Shown: positions 1 through 8,555, numbered from the stretch's first letter. The stretch is 64,000 bases of DNA from an uncultured Clostridia bacterium (GCA_937893605.1 CALBGG010000088.1:1-64000); one strand, 5' to 3'. Notes: generated by a model not told the origin, from the sequence alone. Numbers and translations are program-made.

Positions 1-2
1 GC

Positions 3-311
3 ATCGGCAAGGTCATTGAAAATGTATGGCGTGCAGGAGGCAGGCTCGAGGCGTGGAGCGATTACTTCTCGTTCGAGCGCTGGATGAAGGCCTTCGACGA
101 CGCGGACGTTGACCCGACGTTTTACGCTCACCGCGAGCGCGAAAAGGACGAGATAATGCCCTGGGATATCGTTGATGTCGGCGTGCGCAGGGCGCACCTG
201 TGGCACGAGCGTGAGCAGGCATATAAGTCGGAGCTTTCACCCGACTGCCGCAAGCAGTGCTCGGCCTGCGGCGCGGCAAAGCTCATGAAGGGAGGAAAAT
301 GCGATGGATAA
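3..311 (+). CDS. Radical SAM protein with B12-binding domain, TIGR03960 family (C-terminal end only)
   Basis: The reading frame is open from the window edge, so only about 102 C-terminal residues are present. They hold a W-D-Y-F-S-F-like segment, a PWDIVDVGV segment and a closing CSACG cysteine pair, which I recognise as the tail of the large TIGR03960 radical SAM proteins. The stop overlaps the start of the next gene by 8 bases, and that gene is the usual TIGR03936/DUF2344 partner, which supports the call. The family is placed near ribosomal protein and RNase genes in many Firmicutes; its reaction is not firmly established. The catalytic cysteine motif lies outside the window and cannot be checked. 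Confidence 0.7.
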   Translation: MGKVIENVWRAGGRLEAWSDYFSFERWMKAFDDADVDPTFYAHREREKDEIMPWDIVDVGVRRAHLWHEREQAYKSELSPDCRKQCSACGAAKLMKGGKCDG

Positions 312-963
312 GTACAGAATGCTGTTTTCCAAAACCGGAAGAGCAGTGTATATATCGCACCTTGACCTTATGCGAACCGTGACCCGTGCGTTCATGCGCG
401 CCGAGTGCCGCCTTAAATACTCCGAAGGTTTTAATCCACACCCGAATATATCAATCGCGCTGCCGCTTTCCGTCGGCTGCGAGAGCGTGTGCGAGATCAT
501 GGATTTCAAAATGCGGGAGGACATGCCCTGCGAGGAGATAAAAAAACGCCTCGCAACACAGTTTCCCGAGGGGATAGAGGTCATTGACGTGTATGAGGCC
601 GAGCGCAAGGTCAAGGAGATAAAATGGCTCAGTATATCCGGCGTTTTCGAGTATGACGAGCGCGATGCGGCCGTCATGGCAGAAAAGCTCAATGAGTTTT
701 ATTCGGCCGAAAGCATAGTCATAACCAAAAAGACCAAGCGCGGAATGGGAGAGAGCGATATCCGCCCTGCAATAAGGGAGATAACCTTCGAGCATTCCGG
801 CAATAATGTTTTGATGCGCGCCATTATCTCCGCACAGGAGCCCACGCTGAACCCGGAGCTTATAGCCGATGCTCTGCGCCAGCTTGCACCAGATATAGCG
901 CCCGACTTTGCAAAATTCAGGCGGCTTGAGATATTCGATGAAAATATGCAGGTTTTCCGCTGA
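304..963 (+). CDS. TIGR03936/DUF2344 radical-SAM-associated protein
   Basis: This 219-residue protein begins KYRMLFSKTGRAVYISHLDL, the typical opening of the DUF2344 family, and has the expected family length. It follows the B12-binding radical SAM gene with an 8-base overlap (ATG inside GCGATGGATAA), so the two are translationally coupled; in some species they are fused into one protein. A ribosome site GGAGG sits just upstream at about 291-295. The function is unknown, although the pairing suggests the two proteins work on the same substrate. In many relatives an RNase G gene and rplU/rpmA follow, but here rplS follows. Confidence 0.8.
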   Translation: MDKYRMLFSKTGRAVYISHLDLMRTVTRAFMRAECRLKYSEGFNPHPNISIALPLSVGCESVCEIMDFKMREDMPCEEIKKRLATQFPEGIEVIDVYEAERKVKEIKWLSISGVFEYDERDAAVMAEKLNEFYSAESIVITKKTKRGMGESDIRPAIREITFEHSGNNVLMRAIISAQEPTLNPELIADALRQLAPDIAPDFAKFRRLEIFDENMQVFR

Positions 964-969
964 AAATGC

Positions 970-998
970 TTGCATTTCAAGGCTCTTTGTGGTAACAT
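970..998 (+). promoter_or_regulatory. Sigma-A type promoter for rplS
   Basis: TTGCAT at 970-975 and TAACAT at 993-998 are separated by 17 bases. The -35 box starts 7 bases after the stop of the upstream gene, and the predicted transcript begins near 1005, exactly where a leader hairpin starts. Inferred from box match and spacing only. Confidence 0.65.
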
Positions 999-1004
999 AT
1001 CATG

Positions 1005-1098
1005 GCTTGCGTACATCGCAGGCTATCAAGCGGTCCTCTGCCGAGGCCGAAAGGGAGCCCTCCGGCACGAACGCCTAAAGTAAAGGAAGGATTAGACT
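1005..1098 (+). promoter_or_regulatory. Structured 5' leader of rplS, candidate L19 autoregulatory leader
   Basis: A perfect 7-bp stem with a 5-base loop is visible (1005-1011 pairing with 1017-1023). It is followed by a second G+C-rich helix in which GCCG at 1040-1043 pairs with CGGC at 1063-1066 and AGG pairs with CCT further in. A ribosome site AAGGAAGG (1083-1090) precedes the rplS start. Low-G+C Gram-positive bacteria are known to carry an L19-binding leader upstream of rplS; whether this matches that family's consensus needs a covariance-model search. Confidence 0.45.
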
Positions 1099-1440
1099 AT
1101 GGATCTGATCAAAATTCTCAGCGAGCAGTACATGAAGCCCGAACTGCCCGAGCTCAACGTCGGCGATACCGTCCGTATCACCGTTCGCGTAAAAGAAGGC
1201 AGCCGTGAGCGCAACCAAGCTTTCGAAGGCACCATCATTGCCAAGAAGCATGGCGGCATCAACGAGACCATCACCGTCCGCCGCATCTCCTACGGTGTAG
1301 GCTGCGAGAAGGTCTTCCCCGTACACTCTCCCTCCATCGTCTCCGTAGAGACAGTTCGCCGCGGCAAGGTTCGCAGAGCAAAGCTGTACTACCTGCGCGA
1401 GCGCGTCGGCAAGAGAGCAAAGGTCAAGGAGCGCCTGTAA
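1099..1440 (+). CDS. rplS: 50S ribosomal protein L19
   Basis: This 113-residue protein has the L19 signatures: [11 protein letters not shown] near residues 17-27, a basic RNA-binding middle with [10 protein letters not shown], and the C-terminal [17 protein letters not shown]. The length is typical. L19 sits at the interface of the two ribosomal subunits. The gene is monocistronic here: its own promoter lies at 970-998 and a strong terminator at 1464-1491. Its usual partners trmD, rimM and ffh are absent, whereas lepB, rbgA and rnhB follow, a common arrangement in Clostridia. Codon use is highly biased toward C-ending codons, as expected for a highly expressed gene. Confidence 0.97.
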   Translation: MDLIKILSEQYMKPELPELNVGDTVRITVRVKEGSRERNQAFEGTIIAKKHGGINETITVRRISYGVGCEKVFPVHSPSIVSVETVRRGKVRRAKLYYLRERVGKRAKVKERL

Positions 1441-1463
1441 GCGCCCGACCTGTCAATCGGTTC

Positions 1464-1491
1464 AAAAAAAGCGGCGTAAGCCGCTTTTTTT
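1464..1491 (+). terminator. Rho-independent terminator of rplS
   Basis: A GCGGC/GCCGC stem with a GTAA loop is flanked by seven A on the left and seven T on the right (arms 1464-1475 and 1480-1491). It may work in both directions, but the gene on each side reads +. Confidence 0.92.
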
Positions 1492-1492
1492 G

Positions 1493-1522
1493 TTGCCTAA
1501 GTATAGCTTTATCGTGTATAAT
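1493..1522 (+). promoter_or_regulatory. Promoter of the lepB-rbgA-rnhB-yraN operon
   Basis: TTGCCT at 1493-1498 and a perfect TATAAT at 1517-1522 are 18 bases apart, directly after the rplS terminator. The lepB ribosome site GAGGT follows at about 1542-1546. No further promoter is seen before thrC. Confidence 0.75.
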
Positions 1523-1553
1523 ATATTGATAAACTCATTAAGAGGTAATTCAA

Positions 1554-2135
1554 ATGAAAAAAGCTAATGACAAAGTCAAGAAGCAGAAAGCAACACCGGC
1601 CGAGACAACTACGAGAGGCGAAATATACGACTGGATGCAGAGCCTTGTGTTCGCGCTTATCATCTGCATTATCGTATTCGTTTTTATCTTCCGCATTGTT
1701 GATGTGAGCGGCGATTCGATGAATCCAACGCTTATTAACGGAGATAAGCTTGTTGTGTCCGACGTTTTCTATAAGCCCAAGCAGGGCGATATCGTTATTT
1801 TCCGCAAGGACGAGTATAAGTCCGAGGCTTTGGTCAAGCGCGTTATCGCTACCGAAGGGCAGACCATCGATATCGATTTTGACCGTGGCAGGGTCTATGT
1901 TGACGGCGAGCTTCTTGATGAGCCTTATATTGCAGAGCCGACGTATAATCAGCTCGATTTTCAGGGTCCGCAGACAGTCCCGGAGGGCTGTGTGTTCGTT
2001 ATGGGCGATAACCGCAATGCATCGTCCGACAGCCGCAGGGCGGAGATCGGCATGGTCGATGAGCGCCTCATAGTCGGCAAGGTTCTGCTGCGTGTGTTCC
2101 CGCTCGATTCCATCGGCGTTCCCGACGGTGAATGA
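1554..2135 (+). CDS. lepB: Signal peptidase I
   Basis: This membrane serine protease removes signal peptides from exported proteins. A basic N-terminus is followed by one membrane segment (about residues 30-48). The catalytic serine is S55 in SGDSMNPTL and the general-base lysine is K95 in ALVKRVIA. The conserved FVMGDNR box lies near residue 150. At 193 residues it has the short Gram-positive form. The gene starts an operon with the ribosome-assembly GTPase rbgA, whose start lies 1 base after this stop. Confidence 0.95.
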   Translation: MKKANDKVKKQKATPAETTTRGEIYDWMQSLVFALIICIIVFVFIFRIVDVSGDSMNPTLINGDKLVVSDVFYKPKQGDIVIFRKDEYKSEALVKRVIATEGQTIDIDFDRGRVYVDGELLDEPYIAEPTYNQLDFQGPQTVPEGCVFVMGDNRNASSDSRRAEIGMVDERLIVGKVLLRVFPLDSIGVPDGE

Positions 2136-2136
2136 T

Positions 2137-3006
2137 ATGAGCAGCATAAACTACGAAAAGATGAATATCCAGTGGTTCCCCGGACACATGACCAAAGCGC
2201 AGCGTATGATAGAGGACAGCATAAAGCAGGTCGATGCAGTGTGTGAGATCCTCGATACGCGCATACCCAACTCAAGTCGTAACCCGGATATTGACCGCCT
2301 TGCCGCCGGAAAGCCGAGACTTATAATACTTAACCGCACAGACCTTGCAGACCCCGATATAACTGCGCAGTGGCGCACGTTTTTTGAAGCTCAGGGCATA
2401 AGGATACTCGAAACGGACGCGAAGTCCGGAAAAGGCGTAAACGGCTTTGCCCCGGCTCTGCGCGAGCTTTTGAAGGATAAGATAGCAGACTACGCTGCAA
2501 AGGGGCAGATAAACCGCCCGATGCGCGTTATGATCCTCGGCATACCGAACGTCGGCAAATCAACATTCATAAACAAGGTCGCAAAGCGCAAGGCCGCCGT
2601 TGCCGGCGATAAGCCCGGCGTAACGCGCGGAAAGCAGTGGATAAATATCGACAAAGGTCTTGACCTTTTGGACACTCCGGGCATACTTTGGCCGAAGTTT
2701 GATTCTCAGGAGGTCGGCGAGATGCTGGCCATAACGAATGCAATAAAGGCCGATGTGCTCGATAAAGAGACGCTGGCAGCAAATTTTATGCTGCGTCTGC
2801 GTGAAATGTACCCGGATGCACTTATAGCTCGATATAAGTTTGAGCCGGATCCCGATGCAAACGGCTTTGAGCTGCTCGAAGAGGCCGCAAAAAAACGCGG
2901 TTTTCTCATATCCAAGGGCGAATATGACATTGAGCGTATGGCTAATACGCTGCTTGGCGAGTACCACGACGGAAAGCTTGGCAGAATAAGCTTGGAGAAA
3001 CCGTGA
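2137..3006 (+). CDS. rbgA: Ribosome biogenesis GTPase RbgA (YlqF)
   Basis: This 289-residue GTPase acts in late 50S subunit assembly. It is circularly permuted: the G4 motif NRTD (NKxD type) comes before G1 GIPNVGKST and G3 DTPG. The family-defining WFPGHMTKA opens the protein. The start is uncertain between the ATG at 2137 and the ATG at 2161; the second matches the usual family N-terminus (M-x-I-Q-W-F-P-G-H), and neither has a strong ribosome site, which suggests coupling to lepB. An upstream in-frame codon at 2092 lies inside lepB and is rejected. The stop overlaps the rnhB start. Confidence 0.94.
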   Translation: MSSINYEKMNIQWFPGHMTKAQRMIEDSIKQVDAVCEILDTRIPNSSRNPDIDRLAAGKPRLIILNRTDLADPDITAQWRTFFEAQGIRILETDAKSGKGVNGFAPALRELLKDKIADYAAKGQINRPMRVMILGIPNVGKSTFINKVAKRKAAVAGDKPGVTRGKQWINIDKGLDLLDTPGILWPKFDSQEVGEMLAITNAIKADVLDKETLAANFMLRLREMYPDALIARYKFEPDPDANGFELLEEAAKKRGFLISKGEYDIERMANTLLGEYHDGKLGRISLEKP

Positions 3007-3605
3007 TGACAGAGCTTTGGGCGCTTGAAAATGAGATATACGACAGCGGCGTCGAGCTTATATGCGGCGTGGATGAAGCCGGGCGCGGCCCGCTGGCCGG
3101 GCCTGTTTGCGCCGCAGCAGTCATCCTTCCGCGAGGAATGGAGATAGAAGGCCTGAACGACTCTAAAAAGCTCAGCGAGAAAAAGCGGGTCAAGCTGTTT
3201 GACGCGATCTGCTCCGAGGCTTTAAGCTATGGCATAGCATTTGCAAGCGTAGAGGAGATAGAGGAGCTAAACATTCTGAACGCGTCGATGCTCGCAATGA
3301 ACAGAGCCATTGACAAGCTCTCTGTTAAACCTGCGCTCGCGCTTATTGACGGGAACCGTGATTCGGCAATAAATATGCCGAGCCGCTGTGTGGTTAAGGG
3401 CGACGCGAAATGCGCCGATATTGCAGCGGCGTCTATACTGGCCAAGGTCACCCGTGACCGATACATGCTCGAGATGGCGAAAAAGTATCCGGAGTATCAT
3501 TTTGAAAAGCACAAGGGCTACGGAACAAAGCTGCACTATGAGGCTCTGCGTGAGTTCGGCCCCAGCGAGATACACCGCCATAGCTTTTTGAGGAAAATGC
3601 ACTGA
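3006..3605 (+). CDS. rnhB: Ribonuclease HII
   Basis: The enzyme cuts the RNA strand of RNA-DNA hybrids and removes misincorporated ribonucleotides. The motif CGVDEAGRGPLAGPV near residues 20-34 supplies the first catalytic D and E, and LIDGN carries a further acidic residue. Length is 199 residues, typical for type 2. The ATG at 3006 shares a base with the TGA of rbgA (a TGATG junction), and the same junction links it to yraN at 3605. A GTG one codon earlier is possible but unnecessary. Confidence 0.95.
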   Translation: MTELWALENEIYDSGVELICGVDEAGRGPLAGPVCAAAVILPRGMEIEGLNDSKKLSEKKRVKLFDAICSEALSYGIAFASVEEIEELNILNASMLAMNRAIDKLSVKPALALIDGNRDSAINMPSRCVVKGDAKCADIAAASILAKVTRDRYMLEMAKKYPEYHFEKHKGYGTKLHYEALREFGPSEIHRHSFLRKMH

Positions 3606-3964
3606 TGACAGAGGAAAAACTCGGCGCTTTCGGCGAGCGCAAGGCCGCAAATTATCTGCGGCTGCACGGATACAGGATTATCGACACCAACTGCCGCTAC
3701 AGGCAGGGTGAGATAGATATAATCGCAAGACGGCGCGATTACATAGTTTTCGTCGAGGTAAAACTCAGAAAGAACAGCGCCTACGGCGAAGCTCGCGAAT
3801 TTGTCACCCCGGCAAAGCAGAAGCGCGTCATCATGGCGGCGCAGCTTTGGCTTCAGGCACACGAGACCGGGCTTCAGCCGCGCTTTGACGTCATAGAGGT
3901 CTACGCTCCCGAGGGCATAAACTCAAAAAAAGTTACAATTAACCACATAGAAAACGCATTTTGA
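3605..3964 (+). CDS. YraN/UPF0102 family endonuclease-like protein
   Basis: At 119 residues this matches the small UPF0102 family. The opening LGAFGERKAANYL is followed by a PD-(D/E)xK-like core, GEIDIIARR and VFVEVKLR. That core suggests a nuclease fold, but the physiological substrate is not established. It is translationally coupled to rnhB by a TGATG junction, the usual genomic neighbour for this family, and probably shares the lepB promoter. Confidence 0.88.
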   Translation: MTEEKLGAFGERKAANYLRLHGYRIIDTNCRYRQGEIDIIARRRDYIVFVEVKLRKNSAYGEAREFVTPAKQKRVIMAAQLWLQAHETGLQPRFDVIEVYAPEGINSKKVTINHIENAF

Positions 3965-3982
3965 GCTGAAAGGAGCTCCGTT

Positions 3983-5467
3983 ATGTTATATTACAGCACA
4001 CGCAATTCAAAGGAAAAAGTGACTGCTTCTCAGGCCATTTCGCACGGCCTTGCGCCCGACGGCGGACTGTATGTTCCCGAAAGCCTGCCGCAGCTAACTC
4101 TTGAGGATATAAAAGCTTTGGGAAAGGAAAACTACCGCGGAAGAGCCTTCGGAATAATGAAGCCCTTCCTTGACGAATTTACAAAGCCTGAGCTCAAAGC
4201 AATGATAGCTCGTGCATACGGCGATAATTTTGACAGCGACAGCGCCGCGCCTGTGCATTTTCTTGATGATAACACCGCGGTGCTTGAGCTTTGGCACGGT
4301 CCGACCTGCGCGTTTAAGGATATGGCTCTTCAGATGCTCCCGCATCTGCTGACGGCCTCACTCAAAAAGTGCGGCGAAAAGCGCAAGGTCTGCATTCTTG
4401 TCGCGACAAGCGGCGATACCGGCAAGGCGGCGCTTGAGGGCTTTGCCGATGTTGAAAACACGAAGATACTGGTGTTCTATCCCCACAACGGCGTGTCGGA
4501 TGTTCAGCAGCTGCAAATGGTGACGCAGACAGGCGAAAATGTCGGCGTAGCCGCAGTGCGCGGCAACTTTGATGATGCGCAGACCGGTGTAAAACAGATA
4601 TTCGGCGACAGGGAATTTGCCGAAAAGCTCAGTGAAAAGGGATGGTTCCTCTCATCTGCAAACTCCATTAACTGGGGCAGACTCCTGCCGCAGATAGTTT
4701 ACTATTTCTCCGCCTACTGCGACTACGCAAATTCCGGTAAAGTAAGCTGCGGCGATACTGTCGACTTCGTCGTTCCGACCGGCAATTTCGGAAATATCCT
4801 GGCCTGCTGGTATGCAAAGAACATGGGTCTGCCCGTAGGCAAGCTCATCTGTGCCTCAAACCAGAACAACGTCCTCGCCGATTTCTTCGCGCACGGCGTG
4901 TATGACCGCAACAGAACTTTCCATACTACCATATCTCCGTCCATGGACATTCTTGTATCCAGTAATCTTGAGCGCCTGCTGTACTCGGTCTGCAAAAACG
5001 ACAGGGAAGTAGCCGCTTATATGGACGAGCTTGCGAAAACGGGCAGGTATGAGGTCTCGGACGCGATAAAGGCCGTTATAAACGAGCATTTTGTCGGCGG
5101 ATACTGCTCCGATGACGATACAAAGGCTGCAATAAATAAGGTCTATACCGAAAACGGATATCTCATGGATACTCATACAGCCGTTGCGTACAAAAAGCTT
5201 ACCGATTACCGTATGGATACAGGCCGAGTTTATCCGGCAGTAGTTGTGTCCACCGCAAGTCCCTATAAATTCTGCGACAGCGTACTCGATGCACTGGGAT
5301 ACGGAACTGATGCTCCCGGAACAGAGCTTATAGAAAAGCTTTCTGAAACGACAAAGACAGCGATCCCCAAGCCGCTTTCCGGCCTTGATAAGCGCGAAAA
5401 GCGCTTCGGGCTCGTTGTGGACAAGCAGGATATGAAGTCCGTCGTTGCGGATTTCTTAAATAAATAA
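3983..5467 (+). CDS. thrC: Threonine synthase
   Basis: This PLP enzyme converts O-phosphohomoserine to threonine. The N-terminal YYSTR and GLAPDGGLYVPE are typical of the family, the PLP lysine lies in CAFKDMALQ, and VATSGDTGKAALEGF binds the phosphate. The length of 494 residues fits the long bacterial/fungal class. The ribosome site AAGGAG (3970-3975) precedes the ATG by 7 bases. It follows yraN after 18 bases and may be co-transcribed. No threonine leader peptide or T-box is seen in front of it. Confidence 0.95.
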   Translation: MLYYSTRNSKEKVTASQAISHGLAPDGGLYVPESLPQLTLEDIKALGKENYRGRAFGIMKPFLDEFTKPELKAMIARAYGDNFDSDSAAPVHFLDDNTAVLELWHGPTCAFKDMALQMLPHLLTASLKKCGEKRKVCILVATSGDTGKAALEGFADVENTKILVFYPHNGVSDVQQLQMVTQTGENVGVAAVRGNFDDAQTGVKQIFGDREFAEKLSEKGWFLSSANSINWGRLLPQIVYYFSAYCDYANSGKVSCGDTVDFVVPTGNFGNILACWYAKNMGLPVGKLICASNQNNVLADFFAHGVYDRNRTFHTTISPSMDILVSSNLERLLYSVCKNDREVAAYMDELAKTGRYEVSDAIKAVINEHFVGGYCSDDDTKAAINKVYTENGYLMDTHTAVAYKKLTDYRMDTGRVYPAVVVSTASPYKFCDSVLDALGYGTDAPGTELIEKLSETTKTAIPKPLSGLDKREKRFGLVVDKQDMKSVVADFLNK

Positions 5468-5488
5468 CTTAAATAAATAATATGTAGG

Positions 5489-5518
5489 GGGGTTCGCCCC
5501 GTTAAGGGGTGAATCCCC
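5489..5518. terminator. Hairpin between convergent genes, likely bidirectional terminator
   Basis: GGGGTTCGCCCC (5489-5500) pairs with GGGGTGAATCCCC (5506-5518) through a 5-base loop, with one bulged base and one G-U pair. It lies between the stops of thrC (+) and the DUF1540 gene (-). There is no strong T run on the + side, while the minus-strand side is A+T-rich. It could also be one copy of a dispersed G-rich intergenic repeat. Confidence 0.5.
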
Positions 5519-5524
5519 ATTAGT

Positions 5525-5707
5525 TTAGTCGCAGCAGCCGCGCGGACAGTAGGTTGAGCAGAAGGTCTCGGACTTGGTGGTAGCCTTGTCGTTCTGAACC
5601 TTGATCTGCGATGCAGAGCATTTGCAGTCGATAGTGTTGTACTTGCAGCTTGATACGTCGCAGCCGACGCCGGTGATCTGACCGGAGCTCATTTTCTTGC
5701 TGTTCAT
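5525..5707 (-). CDS. Small cysteine-rich DUF1540 protein
   Basis: The only protein gene on the minus strand. It encodes 60 residues with eight cysteines (C16, C21, C28, C30, C50, C54, C58, C59) in a GVGCDVSSCKYN pattern that I recognise as DUF1540, a Firmicutes family often found in spore-formers. The cysteine pairs suggest metal binding, but no function is known. The start is set by a very strong ribosome site, GGAGGTAAGG, 3 bases before ATG at 5707; an ATG nine codons upstream lacks a site. It is divergent to the phosphoesterase at 5783 and convergent with thrC. Confidence 0.85.
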   Translation of the reverse strand: MNSKKMSSGQITGVGCDVSSCKYNTIDCKCSASQIKVQNDKATTKSETFCSTYCPRGCCD

Positions 5708-5782
5708 TTCCTTACCTCCAGAGAGTATTGTCATTAGACAGTATTATTCTTGACCATAATTTCAGTTTTATACGGAGGCAGC

Positions 5783-6469
5783 ATGTCTTTATACACCATT
5801 GGCGATACTCACCTGTCGCTCGGAACAAATAAACCCATGGACGTTTTCGGTGAGCGCTGGGAAAACTACGTTCAGAAGCTCAGTGAGGGCTTTGCCGAGC
5901 TCAAAGACGACGATCTCACCGTTTTGTGCGGAGATATTACCTGGGGAATGACAATGGAAGAGGCGCTGCCGGATTTTAAATTCATCGACGCGCTGCCCGG
6001 AAGAAAGATAATTCTGAAGGGTAACCACGATTATTGGTGGACAACGGCGACGAAGGCACGAAGTTTTTTCGCAAAGCACGATATTAAAACGATCGACGTC
6101 ATGCACAACTCGAGCTTTGAATACGCAGGAGTCTCCATCTGTGGTACCCGCGGCTGGTTTTATGAGGAAAGCAAGAGCGCTGAGCATGATAAAAAGATCA
6201 TGAACCGCGAGGTGATGCGTCTTGAAGCGTCGCTAAAGGCCGCAGCAACCGATGAGATATATGTGTTTTTGCATTATCCGCCGAAATATATGAATTATAC
6301 TTGCCCCGAAATTCTTGAGCTTTTGCGGAAATATAATGTCAAGCGCTGCTGCTACGGCCACATACACGGTGCGGGCTGCCAATTTGCCTTCAACGGGGTG
6401 CTTTCCGGTACGGATTTCAAGCTCATTTCGGCCGACCATGTTAAATTTAAACCGGTAAAGCTTATTTGA
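5783..6469 (+). CDS. Metallophosphoesterase (calcineurin-like)
   Basis: The 228-residue protein has all the phosphoesterase blocks in order: GDTHLS near residue 6, LCGDITWG, GNHDYWW and a C-terminal YGHIHG. These coordinate a two-metal centre. The substrate cannot be told from sequence. The ribosome site CGGAGG (5773-5778) fixes the ATG at 5783; an in-frame codon at 5750 has no site. The gene stands alone, divergent from DUF1540 and ahead of the tig promoter. Confidence 0.85.
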   Translation: MSLYTIGDTHLSLGTNKPMDVFGERWENYVQKLSEGFAELKDDDLTVLCGDITWGMTMEEALPDFKFIDALPGRKIILKGNHDYWWTTATKARSFFAKHDIKTIDVMHNSSFEYAGVSICGTRGWFYEESKSAEHDKKIMNREVMRLEASLKAAATDEIYVFLHYPPKYMNYTCPEILELLRKYNVKRCCYGHIHGAGCQFAFNGVLSGTDFKLISADHVKFKPVKLI

Positions 6470-6490
6470 CGACTTGTTTAAAGAAAATAA

Positions 6491-6519
6491 TTGCTTTTGA
6501 ATAAAATATCTGTTATTAT
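6491..6519 (+). promoter_or_regulatory. Promoter of tig
   Basis: TTGCTT at 6491-6496 and TATTAT at 6514-6519 are 17 bases apart, and TGT directly before the -10 box makes it an extended -10. It lies 39 bases before the tig start, which has the ribosome site AGGAGG at 6543-6548. Confidence 0.75.
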
Positions 6520-6557
6520 GATTTGGTCTATGTGAATTATATAGGAGGAATATATAA

Positions 6558-7877
6558 ATGTTAGTCAAGAACGTAGAAAAGAAAGACTCCAAGAGCGCGA
6601 GCTTTCAGGTCGAAGTCGACGCCAAAGAGTTCGACGAGGCCGTAAATAAGGCATTTAACAAGAATAAGGGCAGCATCTCCATCCCCGGTTTCAGACAGGG
6701 CAAGGCTCCCCGCGCCGTTGTCGAGGGTATGTACGGCCATGATGTTTTCTATCAGGACGCTATCGACGAACTCGTTGCCCCGGCTTATGAGCACGGCTAT
6801 GATAATTGCGGCCTGAAGATAATAGGCAAGCCCTCTATCTCAAACGTAGATCTTTCCGAGGATAAGGTTCTCACTCTGACTTTTGATGTTGAGCTTTATC
6901 CCGAGGTCACCCTCGGTCAGTACAAGAACCTCAGCGCTGTAAAAGAGACCTATGTCATAACCGAAGAAGACGTTGACGGCCAGATCGACAGCGTACGCAA
7001 GCGCAACGGCCGCGTTATCGACCTTGAGCGTGAGGCTCAGATGGGTGATACGGCGGATATCGACTTTGAAGGCACTCTCGATGGTGTTCCCTTTGACGGA
7101 GGCAAGGCAGAGGGCTATGAGCTTGAGCTCGGCTCAAACACCTTCGTTCCCGGCTTCGAGGAGCAGATCGTCGGCATGAATATCGGCGATGAAAAGGATA
7201 TAAACATAACCTTCCCCGAAGATTATGCGGCAGAGCTGGCCGGCAAGGACGTTGTATTCAAGGTCAAGCTCAACGGTCTGTCCATGACGGAGCTGCCAGA
7301 GCTCGACGATGATTTCGTTCAGGACGTTTCAGAGTTCAATACCGTCGAGGAATACAGAGCCGACACACGCAAGGACATGGAACGTGTTATGCAGCAGCAA
7401 ATGGACGCAAAGTTCCGGACTGCTATTATGACCAAGGCCTGCGATAACATGACAGTCGAGGTCCCCGAAAGCATGATGCAGGAGAAAATCGACGAGCTTA
7501 TCCGTAGCTACGCGGCAAACTTCGGCCTGACTGACCCGAAAATGAGCACCGACGATATCAAGAAGATGATGGGTCTTGATGAAGAAGCCATCAACGCAAC
7601 TATCCGTCCAGCCGCCGAGTATCAGGTAAAGCAGGAGCTGCTTCTCAATGCCATCGTTGAGGCTGAGAACATCGAGGTCACCGACGAAGAGCTTGAGGAT
7701 TACATCAAGGGCGCAGCCGAGTCTGTCGGCATTACCCCCGATCAACTCCGCCAGTACTTCGGCGAGGAATATATCAAAAACGAGTTCAAGAAAGAAAAAG
7801 CTACCAGGATAGTTATTGAGTCCGCTACCGAGGAAGCTCCCGCAGAGGAGCCTGCTGAGGGAAAAGAGGCTGAATAA
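6558..7877 (+). CDS. tig: Trigger factor
   Basis: This ribosome-bound chaperone and peptidyl-prolyl isomerase meets nascent chains. The N-terminal ribosome-binding domain holds PGFRQGKAPRAVVE (about residues 43-56; the signature is GFRxGxxP). The FKBP-like domain begins near residue 160 (GDTADIDFEG), and a long helical C-terminal domain follows. The acidic tail rich in E, A and P is typical. Length is 439 residues. It heads the tig-clpP-clpX run, a widespread arrangement; codon use is strongly biased as for an abundant protein. Confidence 0.96.
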   Translation: MLVKNVEKKDSKSASFQVEVDAKEFDEAVNKAFNKNKGSISIPGFRQGKAPRAVVEGMYGHDVFYQDAIDELVAPAYEHGYDNCGLKIIGKPSISNVDLSEDKVLTLTFDVELYPEVTLGQYKNLSAVKETYVITEEDVDGQIDSVRKRNGRVIDLEREAQMGDTADIDFEGTLDGVPFDGGKAEGYELELGSNTFVPGFEEQIVGMNIGDEKDINITFPEDYAAELAGKDVVFKVKLNGLSMTELPELDDDFVQDVSEFNTVEEYRADTRKDMERVMQQQMDAKFRTAIMTKACDNMTVEVPESMMQEKIDELIRSYAANFGLTDPKMSTDDIKKMMGLDEEAINATIRPAAEYQVKQELLLNAIVEAENIEVTDEELEDYIKGAAESVGITPDQLRQYFGEEYIKNEFKKEKATRIVIESATEEAPAEEPAEGKEAE

Positions 7878-7936
7878 TTTATCCCGTTTAAGGATATGAT
7901 CTCCACACGGTAAGCTGAAGAAAGGAGACGTTAAAA

Positions 7937-8518
7937 ATGAGTTTAGTACCATATGTAGTAGAACAGACGAGCCGCGGCGAGCGTTCGTACGATATTTTTT
8001 CAAGACTTCTCAACGACCGCATAATCATGCTGTCCGAGGAAGTCAACGACACGGCCGCAAGCCTTATCGTTGCCCAGCTTCTGTACCTTGAGGCGCAGGA
8101 TCCCGATAAGGATATACAGTTTTATATCAATAGCCCCGGCGGCTCTGTCACATCCGGTATGGCTATCTACGACACCATGAAGTATATAAAGCCCGATGTA
8201 TCCACCATTTGCATCGGCATGGCCGCGTCCATGGGAGCGTTTCTGCTCTCAAGCGGCGCAAAGGGCAAGCGCATTGCACTTCCCAATGCAGAAATTATGA
8301 TCCACCAGCCCTCCGGCGGCAGCAAGGGTCAGTGCACCGATATTCAGATCCAGGCCGAGCAGATCCTTAAGATAAAGAAAAACTTAAACAGGATCCTCGC
8401 CGAAAACACCGGAAAGGATATCGCCGTCGTCGAAGCCGACTGCGAGCGCGACCATTTCATGTCCGCACAGGAAGCCCTTGAATACGGCCTTATCGACAAG
8501 GTGATTACCAAGCGATAA
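7937..8518 (+). CDS. clpP: ATP-dependent Clp protease proteolytic subunit
   Basis: ClpP forms the barrel-shaped serine protease chamber that works with ClpX. The catalytic triad is visible: S98 in [10 protein letters not shown]123 in MIHQPSGG and D172 in CERDHFM. Length is 193 residues, so no large propeptide. The ribosome site AAAGGAG (7921-7927) is a good match. It lies 59 bases after tig and 62 bases before clpX, with a strong hairpin in the second gap. Confidence 0.97.
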   Translation: MSLVPYVVEQTSRGERSYDIFSRLLNDRIIMLSEEVNDTAASLIVAQLLYLEAQDPDKDIQFYINSPGGSVTSGMAIYDTMKYIKPDVSTICIGMAASMGAFLLSSGAKGKRIALPNAEIMIHQPSGGSKGQCTDIQIQAEQILKIKKNLNRILAENTGKDIAVVEADCERDHFMSAQEALEYGLIDKVITKR

Positions 8519-8528
8519 GCACGAAACT

Positions 8529-8555
8529 TATGGGGGAACGGAGCGTTCCCCCATA
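8529..8555 (+). repeat. Perfect 12-bp hairpin between clpP and clpX
   Basis: TATGGGGGAACG (8529-8540) is the exact complement of CGTTCCCCCATA (8544-8555) around a GAG loop. There is no T run after it, so it is a poor terminator; it may protect the 3' end of the clpP transcript or be a processing site. An in-frame ATG for clpX lies inside it, but it has no ribosome site. Confidence 0.75.
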
